The notes: generated from the sequence alone by a model not told the origin. A DNA stretch of 64,000 nt from Azospirillum brasilense (GCF_005222205.1 NZ_CP032345.1:499001-563000), one strand, 5' to 3'. Counted from the first letter of the stretch, positions 9,207 to 17,828 are shown. Made by a program: numbers and translations.

Positions 9207-10004
9207 ATGGCAGAAGCGGTTGCCCGCCGGACGATACTGGCCTTGGCGCTCGCCGGACTAACGGCGGGCGGCCTTCCGTCGTCCGGCCTTGCGGCAACCG
9301 CCGACTCCGCGACCGCTCCGGTGACCGTCAAGGTCGGCGGCTACGAGTTCCCCCCCTACGTCACCGAGTCCGGCGGCGGCGTCACCCAGGCCCTGCTCGA
9401 CCTTCTGAACGCGGAGCAGAGCGACTTCCGATTCGAACTGGTCCGCACCTCTCCCCAGCGGCGTTACGAGGACATGGAGCGGGGCCGCTTCGATATGATC
9501 GCCTTCGAAAGCCTCGCCTGGGGCTGGAAGGGGCGCCCCGTGGAGGCTTCGCGGGTGTTCCTGCGCGACGCGGAGGTGTTCGTCGCCAAGGCCGGTCCCG
9601 GCATGGACCAGAGCTACTTCGACCGGCTGGACGACAAGACGATCCTCGGTCGGCTCGGCTACCATTACGCCTTCGCCGGCATGACCGCCGACCCGGAGGT
9701 GCTGGAGAAGCGCTTCAACACCCGGCTGACCGTCACGCATGAGGGCAACGTGCGCAGCGTCGCCGCCGGGCGCGCCGCGCTGGCCATCGTCACGCGCTCC
9801 TTCCTGGCGCAGTTCCTGAAGGCCAACCCCGATATGGCCCCGCTGCTTCTGGTGTCCGACCGCACCGATCAGATCTACGAGCACACCATTCTGGTCCGCC
9901 GCGACGGTCCGGTCGGCATCGCCTGGATCAACGGCACGCTCGACCGGCTGGAGCGCAGCGGCGCCCTGCCGGCGCTGTGGGCGCGGCAGGGAATCAGCCC
10001 GTGA
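9207..10004 (+). CDS. Periplasmic solute-binding protein, amino-acid-binding (SBP_bac_3) type
   Basis: The protein of about 265 residues has an N-terminal signal peptide (ARRTILALALAGLTAGG, cleavage near GLAATA). The fold resembles extracellular solute-binding family 3: VKVGGYEFPPYVTE at the start of the mature domain, then GGVTQALLDLLN, RRYEDMERGRFDMIAFES and GRAALAIVTRSFLAQFL. No permease or ATPase gene accompanies it. Its TGA overlaps the GTG start of the HAMP-PP2C phosphatase gene (GTGA), so the two are translationally coupled. It may therefore present a ligand to that sensor rather than feed a transporter (inference). An upstream ATG at 9159 would lengthen the signal region; GGGG before 9207 favours the shorter form. 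Confidence 0.82.
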   Translation: MAEAVARRTILALALAGLTAGGLPSSGLAATADSATAPVTVKVGGYEFPPYVTESGGGVTQALLDLLNAEQSDFRFELVRTSPQRRYEDMERGRFDMIAFESLAWGWKGRPVEASRVFLRDAEVFVAKAGPGMDQSYFDRLDDKTILGRLGYHYAFAGMTADPEVLEKRFNTRLTVTHEGNVRSVAAGRAALAIVTRSFLAQFLKANPDMAPLLLVSDRTDQIYEHTILVRRDGPVGIAWINGTLDRLERSGALPALWARQGISP

Positions 10005-11575
10005 CCGAGCTGCGCTCCCTCGCCGTTGGACGGCACGACCGTTCGCTGCTGACCCGCATCGGCAGCGTCATCCTGGTCACCGCCGCCGCCGTGGGGATGG
10101 TCGCCGTGGCCGTGTCGGCCAACATCGTGGAACACCAGCAGGTCTCGGCTCTGACCAAGCGGGCGCAGCTGGTCGCCGCCATGCAAACGGACGCGCTGGC
10201 CAACCCGATCTGGGAGATCGACGACCGCGCCGTCCGCAACATCATCGATTCGCTGCGCGAGCGCGACCCGGCCATCCTCGCCGTCTCCGTCTTCGAGCCG
10301 GGGCGCAGCGAACCGATGGCGGTGTCCGGCGACCCCAGGACCTCCGCCGATTCCACCACCGTCGAGAAGGTCATCGATCTGCGGGGGCGCGACGGGGTGA
10401 CCCGGCAGGTGGGAACGCTGCGCCTGCTCTATTCGACGGAGGAGGTCCACCGCAACACGCTGGAGGCGCTGCTGCCGGTGGGCGGGCTGCTTCTGCTGTC
10501 CCTGATCACCGCCATCGCCATCATCAGCGTCATGCTGAACCGCGTCGTGCTCCGCCCGCTGCGGCGGCTGACCCAGGCGACCCAGGCGGTGTCCCGGGGC
10601 GACTACGGCGCCCGCCTCGCCACCGAGCGGGAGGATGAGATCGGCGTCCTGACCAAGACCTTCAACCGCATGGCCGAGACCGTCCAGGACTACACCCAGA
10701 CGCTGGAGTTCCGCGTCCAGGAGCGGACGGAGGCGCTGGCCGACATCAACCGCCGCATCATGGACAGCATCAACTACGCCCAGCTGATCCAGTCCTCCAT
10801 CCTGCCGAAGCCGGAGGTTCTGGAGGGCGGGCTGGCCCAGCACTTCGTCCTGTGGCGTCCGCGCGACGTGGTCAGCGGCGACTTCTACTATTACCGCGAG
10901 GTAGAGGACGGCTTCCTCATCGGCGTGGCCGACTGCACGGGCCACGGCGTCCCCGGCGCCTTCATGACCATGACGGCCAGCGCGGTGCTGAACAACGTGG
11001 TGGACGGCATGGGCGCCGCCGATCCCGCGGCGCTGCTCGGCATGGTGGACGGCAAGGTGCGGGCGGCGCTGCATCAGGACGGCGACGCGGCAAGCTGGGA
11101 GGGCGGCTTCGACAACGGGCTGGATCTGGCGCTGTGCTACGTCCAGCCGGCGCGGCGGCGGCTCGTCTATGCCGGCGCCCGCCTGCCCCTGGCCATCGCC
11201 GGGCCGGGCGGGTTGACCGAGATCCGCGCCGAGCGCCGCAGCCTGGGCTACCGCGCGTCCGGCCCCACCCCGGCCTTCACGAATCACAGCCTGGACCTGC
11301 TGCCCGACCAGACCTTCTACATCTGCACCGACGGGCTGACCGACCAGTGCGGCGGGGAACGGGGGCGGAGCTTCGGCAAACGCCGGCTGCACGGCGTGGT
11401 GGAGGAGTGCAGCGCCCTGCCGCTCGACCTGCAGAAGGAGCGCATCGAGGCCTGCCTGTCCGGCTTCCAGGGCGACCGCCCGCAGCGCGACGACATCACC
11501 ATGATCGGCTTCCGGGTCCGGCTGGCCGACGATCCGGCGGCCCCGACGCGGAACACCCTGTGGGAAATCGCGTAA
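10001..11575 (+). CDS. siaA: Membrane sensor HAMP-PP2C (SpoIIE-type) serine/threonine phosphatase, SiaA-like
   Basis: This protein of 524 residues starts at GTG 10001. It has a membrane helix at about 22-42, a periplasmic sensor of about 115 residues, a second helix at 157-178, a HAMP domain at about 178-232, a short coiled coil, and a PP2C/SpoIIE phosphatase from about 285 to the end. VVSGDFYY (290-297) and ADCTGHGVPGAFM (310-322) supply the metal-binding aspartates, and RDDITMIGFRV closes the domain. This is the architecture of SiaA, which dephosphorylates SiaC. SiaB-like and SiaC-like genes lie 2-3 kb downstream on the opposite strand. The start overlaps the stop of the binding-protein gene. 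The symbol reflects architecture and context, not a search. Confidence 0.85.
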   Translation: MTELRSLAVGRHDRSLLTRIGSVILVTAAAVGMVAVAVSANIVEHQQVSALTKRAQLVAAMQTDALANPIWEIDDRAVRNIIDSLRERDPAILAVSVFEPGRSEPMAVSGDPRTSADSTTVEKVIDLRGRDGVTRQVGTLRLLYSTEEVHRNTLEALLPVGGLLLLSLITAIAIISVMLNRVVLRPLRRLTQATQAVSRGDYGARLATEREDEIGVLTKTFNRMAETVQDYTQTLEFRVQERTEALADINRRIMDSINYAQLIQSSILPKPEVLEGGLAQHFVLWRPRDVVSGDFYYYREVEDGFLIGVADCTGHGVPGAFMTMTASAVLNNVVDGMGAADPAALLGMVDGKVRAALHQDGDAASWEGGFDNGLDLALCYVQPARRRLVYAGARLPLAIAGPGGLTEIRAERRSLGYRASGPTPAFTNHSLDLLPDQTFYICTDGLTDQCGGERGRSFGKRRLHGVVEECSALPLDLQKERIEACLSGFQGDRPQRDDITMIGFRVRLADDPAAPTRNTLWEIA

Positions 11576-11712
11576 CTACCCTTCGAAAGATTGCGTAATA
11601 GTGCAGCAGGGGGCCGTTGCGGGCCGAAGTCACTCGATTTACCATTCGACTTCATATAGTTTCCGCGCCGGCCCTATGAACAATAAGCACCGGTAACGGG
11701 GGAGCAGAGGGG

Positions 11713-12444
11713 ATGGCGGCCGTTACGATCGTTGTCGTCGAGGACGAGGCGTCTCTGCGACGTGACATGATCGAGTACCTGCGCAGTTGCGGCTTCGACG
11801 CGATCGGAGCGAAGAATGGACGCGAACTGGACGAGCAGATCGCGTCACGCCCGGTATCCTTGGTTGTTCTGGACGTCAACCTTCCGGGCGAAGACGGGTT
11901 CAAGATCGCCACGCGGCTGCGCGAGAATCCCGCCATCGGAATCATCATGGTGACCGCCCGCGGCTCCACCGTGGACCGGGTGGTCGGGCTGGAACTGGGG
12001 GCCGACGCCTATCTGGTGAAGCCCGTCGAGATGCGCGAGTTGGAAGCCCAGGCCAAAGCCCTGCTTCGCCGTCTGGAGACCAGCAACGGCACCACCGCAC
12101 CGCTGTCTCCGCAGTCCTCCGGCCCGCCCGCAACGGACGAGGCCAGCTGGATCCTGGACGCCACGGCCTGGGCGTTGACCAGCCCGGCGGGCGTTCGCGT
12201 CAGCCTGACGAGCATGGAGATGAAGCTGGTCTCGCTGCTGGCCGGGCAGGCCCGCCAGCCGGCGACCCGCGACCAGATCTCCGTGGCGCTCTACAACCGC
12301 CGCTGGAACCCCGACGACCGTTCGATCGACACGGTGGTCGGGCGTCTGCGCCATAAGGTGGAAAACGCCATCGGCGAAACCGCCCCGGTCAAATCGGTCC
12401 ACGGCGTCGGCTATGTGTTCTCCGCCCCAGTCCGGGTGGTCTGA
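11713..12444 (+). CDS. OmpR/PhoB-family response regulator
   Basis: The 243-residue protein has a receiver domain (acidic pocket E10/D11, phospho-acceptor D54 in VVLDVNLPGEDG, Lys in YLVKPVE). A linker of about 25 residues with Ser/Thr/Pro follows, then a winged-helix DNA-binding domain (LTSMEMKLVSLLAGQ, DDRSIDTVVGRLRHKVE, VHGVGYVFS). It should be a transcription factor switched by histidine phosphorylation. It sits 137 bases after the PP2C gene and converges with the soluble histidine kinase gene, which is its likely partner by proximity. Its stop codon lies inside a 16-base tandem repeat. Confidence 0.93.
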   Translation: MAAVTIVVVEDEASLRRDMIEYLRSCGFDAIGAKNGRELDEQIASRPVSLVVLDVNLPGEDGFKIATRLRENPAIGIIMVTARGSTVDRVVGLELGADAYLVKPVEMRELEAQAKALLRRLETSNGTTAPLSPQSSGPPATDEASWILDATAWALTSPAGVRVSLTSMEMKLVSLLAGQARQPATRDQISVALYNRRWNPDDRSIDTVVGRLRHKVENAIGETAPVKSVHGVGYVFSAPVRVV

Positions 12445-12477
12445 AGTCCGGGTGGTTTGAAATCCGGGTGGTCTGAA
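12430..12477 (+). repeat. Three 16-base tandem repeats at the regulator stop codon
   Basis: The units GTCCGGGTGGTCTGAA, GTCCGGGTGGTTTGAA and ATCCGGGTGGTCTGAA follow one another directly, with a three-base partial fourth. The first contains the coding end and TGA stop of the response regulator. Because 16 is not a multiple of three, gain or loss of a unit would leave the protein end unchanged but shift the downstream spacer. Confidence 0.85.
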
Positions 12478-12498
12478 ATCGGGGCGATCCGGCGCCGC

Positions 12499-13548
12499 TC
12501 AGGCGGGCGCGTCGTCCGGAGGAGTGCTTCTCGGAAAGGTCAGGACGAAGCGCGTTCCCTGCCCCGGCGCGCTGTCCACCGAAATCGTCCCCTTCAGCGC
12601 ACCGACCGCCAGATTGTGCACGATGTGCAGGCCGAGTCCGCTGCCTCCCTCGCCGCGCCGGGTGGTGAAGAAGGGGTCGAAGATGCGGGGCAGGTGGTCG
12701 GCTGGAATGCCCCGGCCATCGTCGGTGTAGACCAGCCGCACGGTGCCGGGCTCCGGCTCCTGCACAGTGATCGACAGGGCGCCGCCCTGCCCCTCCGCGC
12801 CCTGCGCGTCGACGAAGGCGTGGGTGACCGAATTCATCACAAGGTTGGTCAGGATCTGCGACAGCGCACCCGGATAGCTGTCCACCACCAGCCCGTCCGG
12901 GCAGGAGACGGAAATGCCGTGCCGGCCTTGGCGGAGCTTCGGTTCCAGACTGACCAGAGTCTCCTGGATATAACGGTTGAGGTTCACCGCCCGCCGCTCG
13001 GCGCTGGCGCGGTCCACCGCCACCTGCTTGAAGCTGGCGATCAGCTTGGCCGCCCGCTCGCAGTTGGTGAGGATCAGCGCCGTGGTGTCGGTGGCGGTGG
13101 CGAGATAGCGGGAGAAGTCCGCCTTGCTCAGCTCGCCGGACTGGGCGCGCCGGCGCAGCCCGGCGGTGGCGTCGGACAGGTGCGACGCGCAGGACACCGC
13201 GATGCCCACAGGGGTGTTGATCTCATGCGCCACCCCGGCCACCAGGGCGCCCAGGGAGGCCAGCTTCTCGGCGCGGACCATCGCTTCCTGCGCCTCGCGC
13301 AGATCGGCCAGCGCGGTTTCCGCTTCCTGCCGGCGGCGTTCCAGCTCCTGGTTGGCGGAGCCGAGCTGCGCCTGCAGCCGGTCGCTGACCCGGACCAGCC
13401 GGCGTTGCTCGCGCGTGCTGCGCTGGAACGCCTCCACCAGAGCCTCGAAGTCGGCGCGCAGTTCGGGCGCGGCGGCGCCCAGCCTCTCACCCAGAAGGCG
13501 GGCCTGCTCGATGGCCAGCTCCTCAGCGGCGAAGAGGTTGAAGGTCAT
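12499..13548 (-). CDS. Soluble sensor histidine kinase in the SiaBC operon
   Basis: This is a cytosolic kinase of 349 residues without membrane helices. The N-terminal 100 residues are helical and coiled-coil. The HisKA box holds H108 (LGALVAGVAHEINTPVG). The HATPase_c domain has the N box (LTNLVMNSVTHAF), G1 (DDGRGI), F box (DPFFTT) and G2 (GGSGLGLHIV). Its ATG overlaps the SiaC stop by four bases (ATGA), so SiaC and this kinase are made together. In Pseudomonas the SiaC client SiaD is a diguanylate cyclase; here a histidine kinase occupies that place, so SiaC may control it (inference). A longer reading starting at 14028 would only traverse siaC out of frame. Confidence 0.93.
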   Translation of the reverse strand: MTFNLFAAEELAIEQARLLGERLGAAAPELRADFEALVEAFQRSTREQRRLVRVSDRLQAQLGSANQELERRRQEAETALADLREAQEAMVRAEKLASLGALVAGVAHEINTPVGIAVSCASHLSDATAGLRRRAQSGELSKADFSRYLATATDTTALILTNCERAAKLIASFKQVAVDRASAERRAVNLNRYIQETLVSLEPKLRQGRHGISVSCPDGLVVDSYPGALSQILTNLVMNSVTHAFVDAQGAEGQGGALSITVQEPEPGTVRLVYTDDGRGIPADHLPRIFDPFFTTRRGEGGSGLGLHIVHNLAVGALKGTISVDSAPGQGTRFVLTFPRSTPPDDAPA

Positions 13549-13943
13549 GGCGCCCCGTCTGCGGGAATCTGTTTCAGGGTGAAGGCGACGTGGTGCAGAT
13601 CCTCGGCGAAATCCTCGCCCAGCTCCTGCATCGAATCGTCGTTCTCCTCGTAGCACCAGGTGACGGCGATGCTGCGCCCGTTGCCGGCCGCCGTCTCCAG
13701 CATCTGGAAGATGTTCATCAGGGCCTTGGCGCTGGAGCTGTTGAAGTACAGCAGTTCCATGTCGAAGCGGATCGGGTGGCCGCCCGCCTCGGCGAGGAAG
13801 GCGCGGAGAGCGGCGAAGATCGGGCCGAAGAAGGTCGCGACGTCGTCGGGATAGGACTCGCCGCTGAGGCGGAGCACGCCCTGGGCGAAGTCGAAATCGA
13901 CTTCGGGCGTCCGGCCCGTCGCGGGCAATTTCAGGGATTCCAT
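13545..13943 (-). CDS. siaC: SiaC-family (DUF1987) regulatory phosphoprotein
   Basis: This protein of 132 residues has the family features: ATGRTPEVDFDF near the N-terminus, VLRLSGESYPDD, and MELLYFNSSSAKALMNIFQM in the middle. In P. aeruginosa SiaC a threonine at position 68 is phosphorylated by SiaB and released by SiaA. The corresponding segment here is FNSSS with serines at 69-71, so the acceptor is probably Ser. The ATG at 13943 gives the usual N-terminus; a GTG at 13961 would add six residues. It lies 26 bases after siaB and overlaps the downstream histidine kinase gene by four bases. Confidence 0.85.
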   Translation of the reverse strand: MESLKLPATGRTPEVDFDFAQGVLRLSGESYPDDVATFFGPIFAALRAFLAEAGGHPIRFDMELLYFNSSSAKALMNIFQMLETAAGNGRSIAVTWCYEENDDSMQELGEDFAEDLHHVAFTLKQIPADGAP

Positions 13944-13969
13944 GGTCGTCCGGATGTCCACAGCCGCTT

Positions 13970-14533
13970 TCAGATCCGAGCCTTGAGACAGAAGAAGCTT
14001 TTGCCTTCGTCCATTTCGAGGAAATCATACTCGATGGGTTCGCTGGCGCGGCGTGCGATCTCGATCAGCCCGATGTTGGCGCCCCGCGCGCCCTCTTCCG
14101 GGGTTTCGCGCAGCTGCTCCCGGTAATAGGTCTTGATGGCGTCCTTGTCCAAGCCCTTCAGATATTCGAGCCGGTCGCGCAGGCGCGGCACATCGGCGTT
14201 GTACACGGTGTTGCCGCAGACGATGAAGACCTTCCCGCCTTCCATGCCGATGGTGACCATCCCGGCGCTCAGCTCGACCGGCTTCTCGCGCGCGCCGGTC
14301 ATCTTCTCGGCCGAGTAACGGATGATGTTCTGCATCTGCTCGACAAAGACGGCGAAGACCCGGCGGACCGTCGGGCCGTCGGTTTCCTCCAGGGTCATCT
14401 TTTCCCGCAACGCCTCTCCCAGGGAATAGAGTATCCCCTCGGACAGATAGCCGCTGAACGAGAAGATGATGCCTTTTTCGTCGAGGTCCCGTTTGATCCC
14501 GGCATATTGCTGAGCGAGCATAATGGAGTCCAC
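13970..14533 (-). CDS. siaB: SiaB-family protein kinase
   Basis: The 187-residue protein belongs to the SiaB type, an anti-sigma-factor-like (GHKL) serine/threonine kinase fold. FVEQMQNIIRYS at about residues 63-74 resembles the N box, and EGARGANIGLIEIARRA near 150-163 resembles the glycine box. GIIFSFSGYLSEGILYSLGE near the start is typical of the group. It should phosphorylate SiaC. It is the first gene of the SiaB-SiaC-histidine kinase operon, and it faces the SiaA-like phosphatase across the convergent regulator and kinase genes. Confidence 0.85.
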   Translation of the reverse strand: MDSIMLAQQYAGIKRDLDEKGIIFSFSGYLSEGILYSLGEALREKMTLEETDGPTVRRVFAVFVEQMQNIIRYSAEKMTGAREKPVELSAGMVTIGMEGGKVFIVCGNTVYNADVPRLRDRLEYLKGLDKDAIKTYYREQLRETPEEGARGANIGLIEIARRASEPIEYDFLEMDEGKSFFCLKARI

Positions 14534-14688
14534 GGTTCTTCCGTTGGAGTGCGAAAAGGCCGCCCGCCGCGTCAGAAGGGTCCGGAGCGGTTTCCGGCAA
14601 TCGCGTCGGCCTTGTTATGAGCACGTTACATTTCCGTCCGCCGCGCTGGAAGGATTATCAAGGGAAGGCGGCGGCCGACCGGACGCGG

Positions 14689-16464
14689 TCAGCTTTTCAG
14701 CGGGAGACGGACACGGAAGACGCTGCCCTGCCCGACCGTGCTTTCGACGCTGATCGAGCCGCCGTGCAGCAGGATGATCTGCCGCACCGTGTGCAGCCCT
14801 ATGCCCGTCCCCGGCACGCCGGCCGAACCGGTCCCCCGGTAATGCCGCTCGAACAGCAGGGGCAATTCGTGCTGCGGGATGCCGCGCCCCTGGTCGGCCA
14901 CCTCGACCACCGCCATGCTGCCGTCCATCCGACCGCGCACGGCGATCCGGCAGTCGCTGTCCGAATATTTGAAGGCGTTGTTCAGCAGGTTGCTGAACAG
15001 CATGCCCAGCAGATGCCCGTCGGCCATCACCACGGGCGGCAGCGGATCGAGATCCAGGTGGAAGTCGCAGCCGGAATAGGCGGTGCGGAAGGGTTCGGTC
15101 ACCGAGCGCAGCAGCGCCCTCAGATCGACCTCGGCCCGCTGCACCCTCAGCGTCCCGGCCTGAAGGCGCTCGTCAGTCAGATGGGTGTCGATCAACCCGG
15201 TCAGGCGCTGGACGCTGCTGCGGATGACGCGCAGCCGTTCCAGCGAGTCCGGGGTCTCCCGCTCCGCCCGCAGCGTCAGCATCTGGGCGGCGCTGTCGAT
15301 GATGGCCAGCGGCGTGCGGAATTCGTGGCTGACCATGGTGACGAACTGGCGCTGCTGCTCGCGGGCGACCAGTTCGGCCTCCAGCGCCCGCTCCACCCGC
15401 TCCTTGGCGGCGACCAGGGCGGCCTGGTTGGCGGCCAGCTCGGCCGTCCGCTCGCCGACGCGCCGCTCCAGCGACTGGTTCAGCGCCACCAGATCCTCAT
15501 AGAGGCACACATTGTCGAAACCGATGATGACGCGGGCGCAGAACAGCTCCAGCAGACGGTGATCGTCTTCGCGGTAGGGCTCGCTGCGCTCCAGGGCGAA
15601 GACCGTCGTCCCGTGCTCCCGCGTGCGGAAGGCGAGGACGCAGCGGGCCGACCCGAAACTGCTCTGCTGCGTCTCGAAGGCGGCGACCACCTGGGCGGTC
15701 AGATCGGGCTCCAGGGCGTCGGAGGCGGGCCGCCCGACGAACCGCGCGAAGCGGCCGGAACCGGCGACCAGGGCGGCCCGCGTCTTGCCGTCGCCGCGGT
15801 CCACCATGCGGCAGGCCAGAATGGCGCCGCCGCTGTGGTCCACGACCTTGCTGAGCTGGTCCACCAGCTCTTCCACCAGCGTTCGCATGGAGCGGGTTTC
15901 GAACAGCGGGGCGGAGGCGGCGAGGATGCGCTCCAGCCCCTGGCGGTGCCGCTCGATGGTGACGATGTCGCGCCACGCCCGCAGGCCGCTGACCAGCGTG
16001 GTGAACAGGCGCTGGGCGGTGAGTTCGCTCTTGGCCTTGTAGTCGTTGATGTCGTAGGCGACGACCACGTCCCGTTCCGGCGCCTGTCCGGGCTGGCCGG
16101 TGCGCAGGATGATGCGCATGCGATGGTTGTTCAGATCCTCGCGGATGAAGCGGACCAGACGCAGGCCGGCGTCGTCCGTCTCCATCACCACGTCGAGCAG
16201 CGCCACCGGAATGTCCGGGCGGGTCAGCAGGAGCGACCGGGCGGCCGCGGCCGACAGGGCGCTGACCACCTCGAACGGCCGGTCTTCGAACTCGAAATCG
16301 CGCAGCAGCACCTCGGTCATGGTATGGACCTGGGGATCGTCGTCGACCACCAGAACGGGCCACGGGTCCGCCGGCCGGGCGTTGGCCGTGGAGTCGTCGG
16401 CAAAGCCGTCGTCGGGTCCGAACAACGGTTCGTCGTCCAGACCTTCGTCCATATCCTGGCCCAT
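14689..16464 (-). CDS. Receiver-DUF3369-histidine kinase hybrid
   Basis: The protein has 591 residues. A receiver domain (about 36-160) carries acceptor D91 and K143. A DUF3369 domain (about 165-325) follows, a GAF-like partner of receivers known from RpfG-type proteins. Then come a coiled coil, HisKA with H380 (FVTMVSHEFRTPL) and HATPase_c (NLLNNAFKYS, DQGRGI, GTGIGLHTVRQI). There is no membrane segment. GGAGGAGAGC immediately precedes the ATG at 16464, which decides the start; the frame continues open for 111 bases upstream. A receiver at the N-terminus means the kinase can itself be an output of another kinase, perhaps the SiaC-linked one (inference). It is the most upstream gene of the minus-strand group. 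Confidence 0.93.
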   Translation of the reverse strand: MGQDMDEGLDDEPLFGPDDGFADDSTANARPADPWPVLVVDDDPQVHTMTEVLLRDFEFEDRPFEVVSALSAAAARSLLLTRPDIPVALLDVVMETDDAGLRLVRFIREDLNNHRMRIILRTGQPGQAPERDVVVAYDINDYKAKSELTAQRLFTTLVSGLRAWRDIVTIERHRQGLERILAASAPLFETRSMRTLVEELVDQLSKVVDHSGGAILACRMVDRGDGKTRAALVAGSGRFARFVGRPASDALEPDLTAQVVAAFETQQSSFGSARCVLAFRTREHGTTVFALERSEPYREDDHRLLELFCARVIIGFDNVCLYEDLVALNQSLERRVGERTAELAANQAALVAAKERVERALEAELVAREQQRQFVTMVSHEFRTPLAIIDSAAQMLTLRAERETPDSLERLRVIRSSVQRLTGLIDTHLTDERLQAGTLRVQRAEVDLRALLRSVTEPFRTAYSGCDFHLDLDPLPPVVMADGHLLGMLFSNLLNNAFKYSDSDCRIAVRGRMDGSMAVVEVADQGRGIPQHELPLLFERHYRGTGSAGVPGTGIGLHTVRQIILLHGGSISVESTVGQGSVFRVRLPLKS

Positions 16465-16693
16465 GCTCTCCTCCACGCATGACCTACCCAAATGGTTCCG
16501 CATCGACGGACAAGGAAGGCACCAAAGCGGTACGAGACCTAAGCCGACCCGTCCAGGGGTGTAGCAAATTGTCACAAAACGTCATGCATTAGAGGAACCC
16601 AGCACGAATTTGGGCCGATTCTGCCCTTTGATGCATACCCAAGTATTACTGTAATCTTTTATACTCTCCGAAAACGAGGGAGTTTGCCCGCGT

Positions 16694-17809
16694 ATGGACA
16701 TGGACACCAAGGGCGGGGACCTCAAAAATGGGGATTCCAATGGCAGGAGCTTGGACGGCATGACCCCGAGCACCACGACCCTGGACGGCACGAGCCGGGA
16801 CGGCGCACCCGCCGGACGGTACGCGGCGTTCCGCCGGTTCCTGTCGCGCTTCGACCACCGCCCCGGTGCGTCGCGGGCTGCGGACCGGCCGGCCGGGCTG
16901 CCGGTGCGCGCCATGCTCCTTGGCCTGCTGTCCAGCCGGCGGCAGGCGCACACGCGCCGGCTCTGGGCGCGTTGGCTGGAGCCGGTGATGCTGCGCGACC
17001 CGGTCCTGCTGTCGGTCGCGGAGCCGTTGCCCGGCTGCATCCGCGTCCTCGACACCGCCGGCTGGTGGCCGGCCCTGTCGCGGCGCATGGATGACCTGCC
17101 GGCCACCGTGCAGAACCGTCTGGACAACCGGCTGCGCGACGGCGCCCTCGACCGGGTGCTGACCTCGCCGGAGATGGTGGACTGGGCGGACGTTCTGCGC
17201 GACCGCTCGCTGGCCGTCCTGGACGCGCTGCGCACCGACCCCGCCGCGCTCGCCCTGTTCCTGGAGGAGGCCAACAGCCACCGCATGCGCGCCGCCAGCA
17301 CCCTGGCGATTCCCGGCGGAGTGTCCATGCTCCGGCCGCTGGACGGCATGGACGTGGACACGCTGGCCGCCGCGCTGCGCCTGTCCGACGGATGGCGGAC
17401 GCTGGGCCGGCGGGCGCCGGACATGGAGATCGACGAACTGCTGGCCTGCGTGCGCGGCGCGCTGGCCAACGACAGCGTCCCGCCGGAAGCGATGGCCCTG
17501 TTCGCGGTGGCCGGACTCTACACCCGCCGCGACCCGCTGCTCGGCGCGGCGCTTCGCGCGCTGCTGCCCCTGCCTCTGGTCGATGCCGCCGCCGCGTGGT
17601 TGACCGCGCACAGCGAGGAGACGGACGGCGGCGTCTTGGGCCGTCCCGCGCCTGGCGGCGGTCCGGCGCGCGGTTCCGACCGCGGCCTGCGGGAGCTGTT
17701 CGAAGCCGCGCGGCGGACCGGACAATCCCGCAACCCGGCGCCCGCCGAACGGCTGGGGCTTCCCATGGCCGGGTCGGCTGGCGTTCCCGGCGCTCCGGGG
17801 GTGCGCTGA
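16694..17809 (+). CDS. Hypothetical protein, first gene of a three-gene cassette (371 aa)
   Basis: No family is recognised. The first 45 residues are polar and low in complexity. The body (about 50-320) is Leu/Ala/Arg-rich and predicted all-helical, with repeated segments ending in RD or DPVLL, reminiscent of helical scaffold proteins. The last 45 residues are Gly/Pro-rich and probably disordered. No signal peptide or clear membrane helix is seen. The ATG at 16694 follows a GGGAG 14 bases upstream; ATG 16700 is an alternative. The gene is 19 bases upstream of a membrane coiled-coil gene and probably shares its transcript. Confidence 0.65.
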   Translation: MDMDTKGGDLKNGDSNGRSLDGMTPSTTTLDGTSRDGAPAGRYAAFRRFLSRFDHRPGASRAADRPAGLPVRAMLLGLLSSRRQAHTRRLWARWLEPVMLRDPVLLSVAEPLPGCIRVLDTAGWWPALSRRMDDLPATVQNRLDNRLRDGALDRVLTSPEMVDWADVLRDRSLAVLDALRTDPAALALFLEEANSHRMRAASTLAIPGGVSMLRPLDGMDVDTLAAALRLSDGWRTLGRRAPDMEIDELLACVRGALANDSVPPEAMALFAVAGLYTRRDPLLGAALRALLPLPLVDAAAAWLTAHSEETDGGVLGRPAPGGGPARGSDRGLRELFEAARRTGQSRNPAPAERLGLPMAGSAGVPGAPGVR

Positions 17810-17828
17810 TGGTCGGGATGGTGATGCG

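Noticed and set aside
12499-14028. A single 509-residue kinase with long N-terminal extension
   Set aside because: The extra N-terminal part reads siaC in the wrong frame (Arg/Pro-rich, no fold), whereas siaC has an excellent frame and an ATGA junction with the kinase start at 13548.
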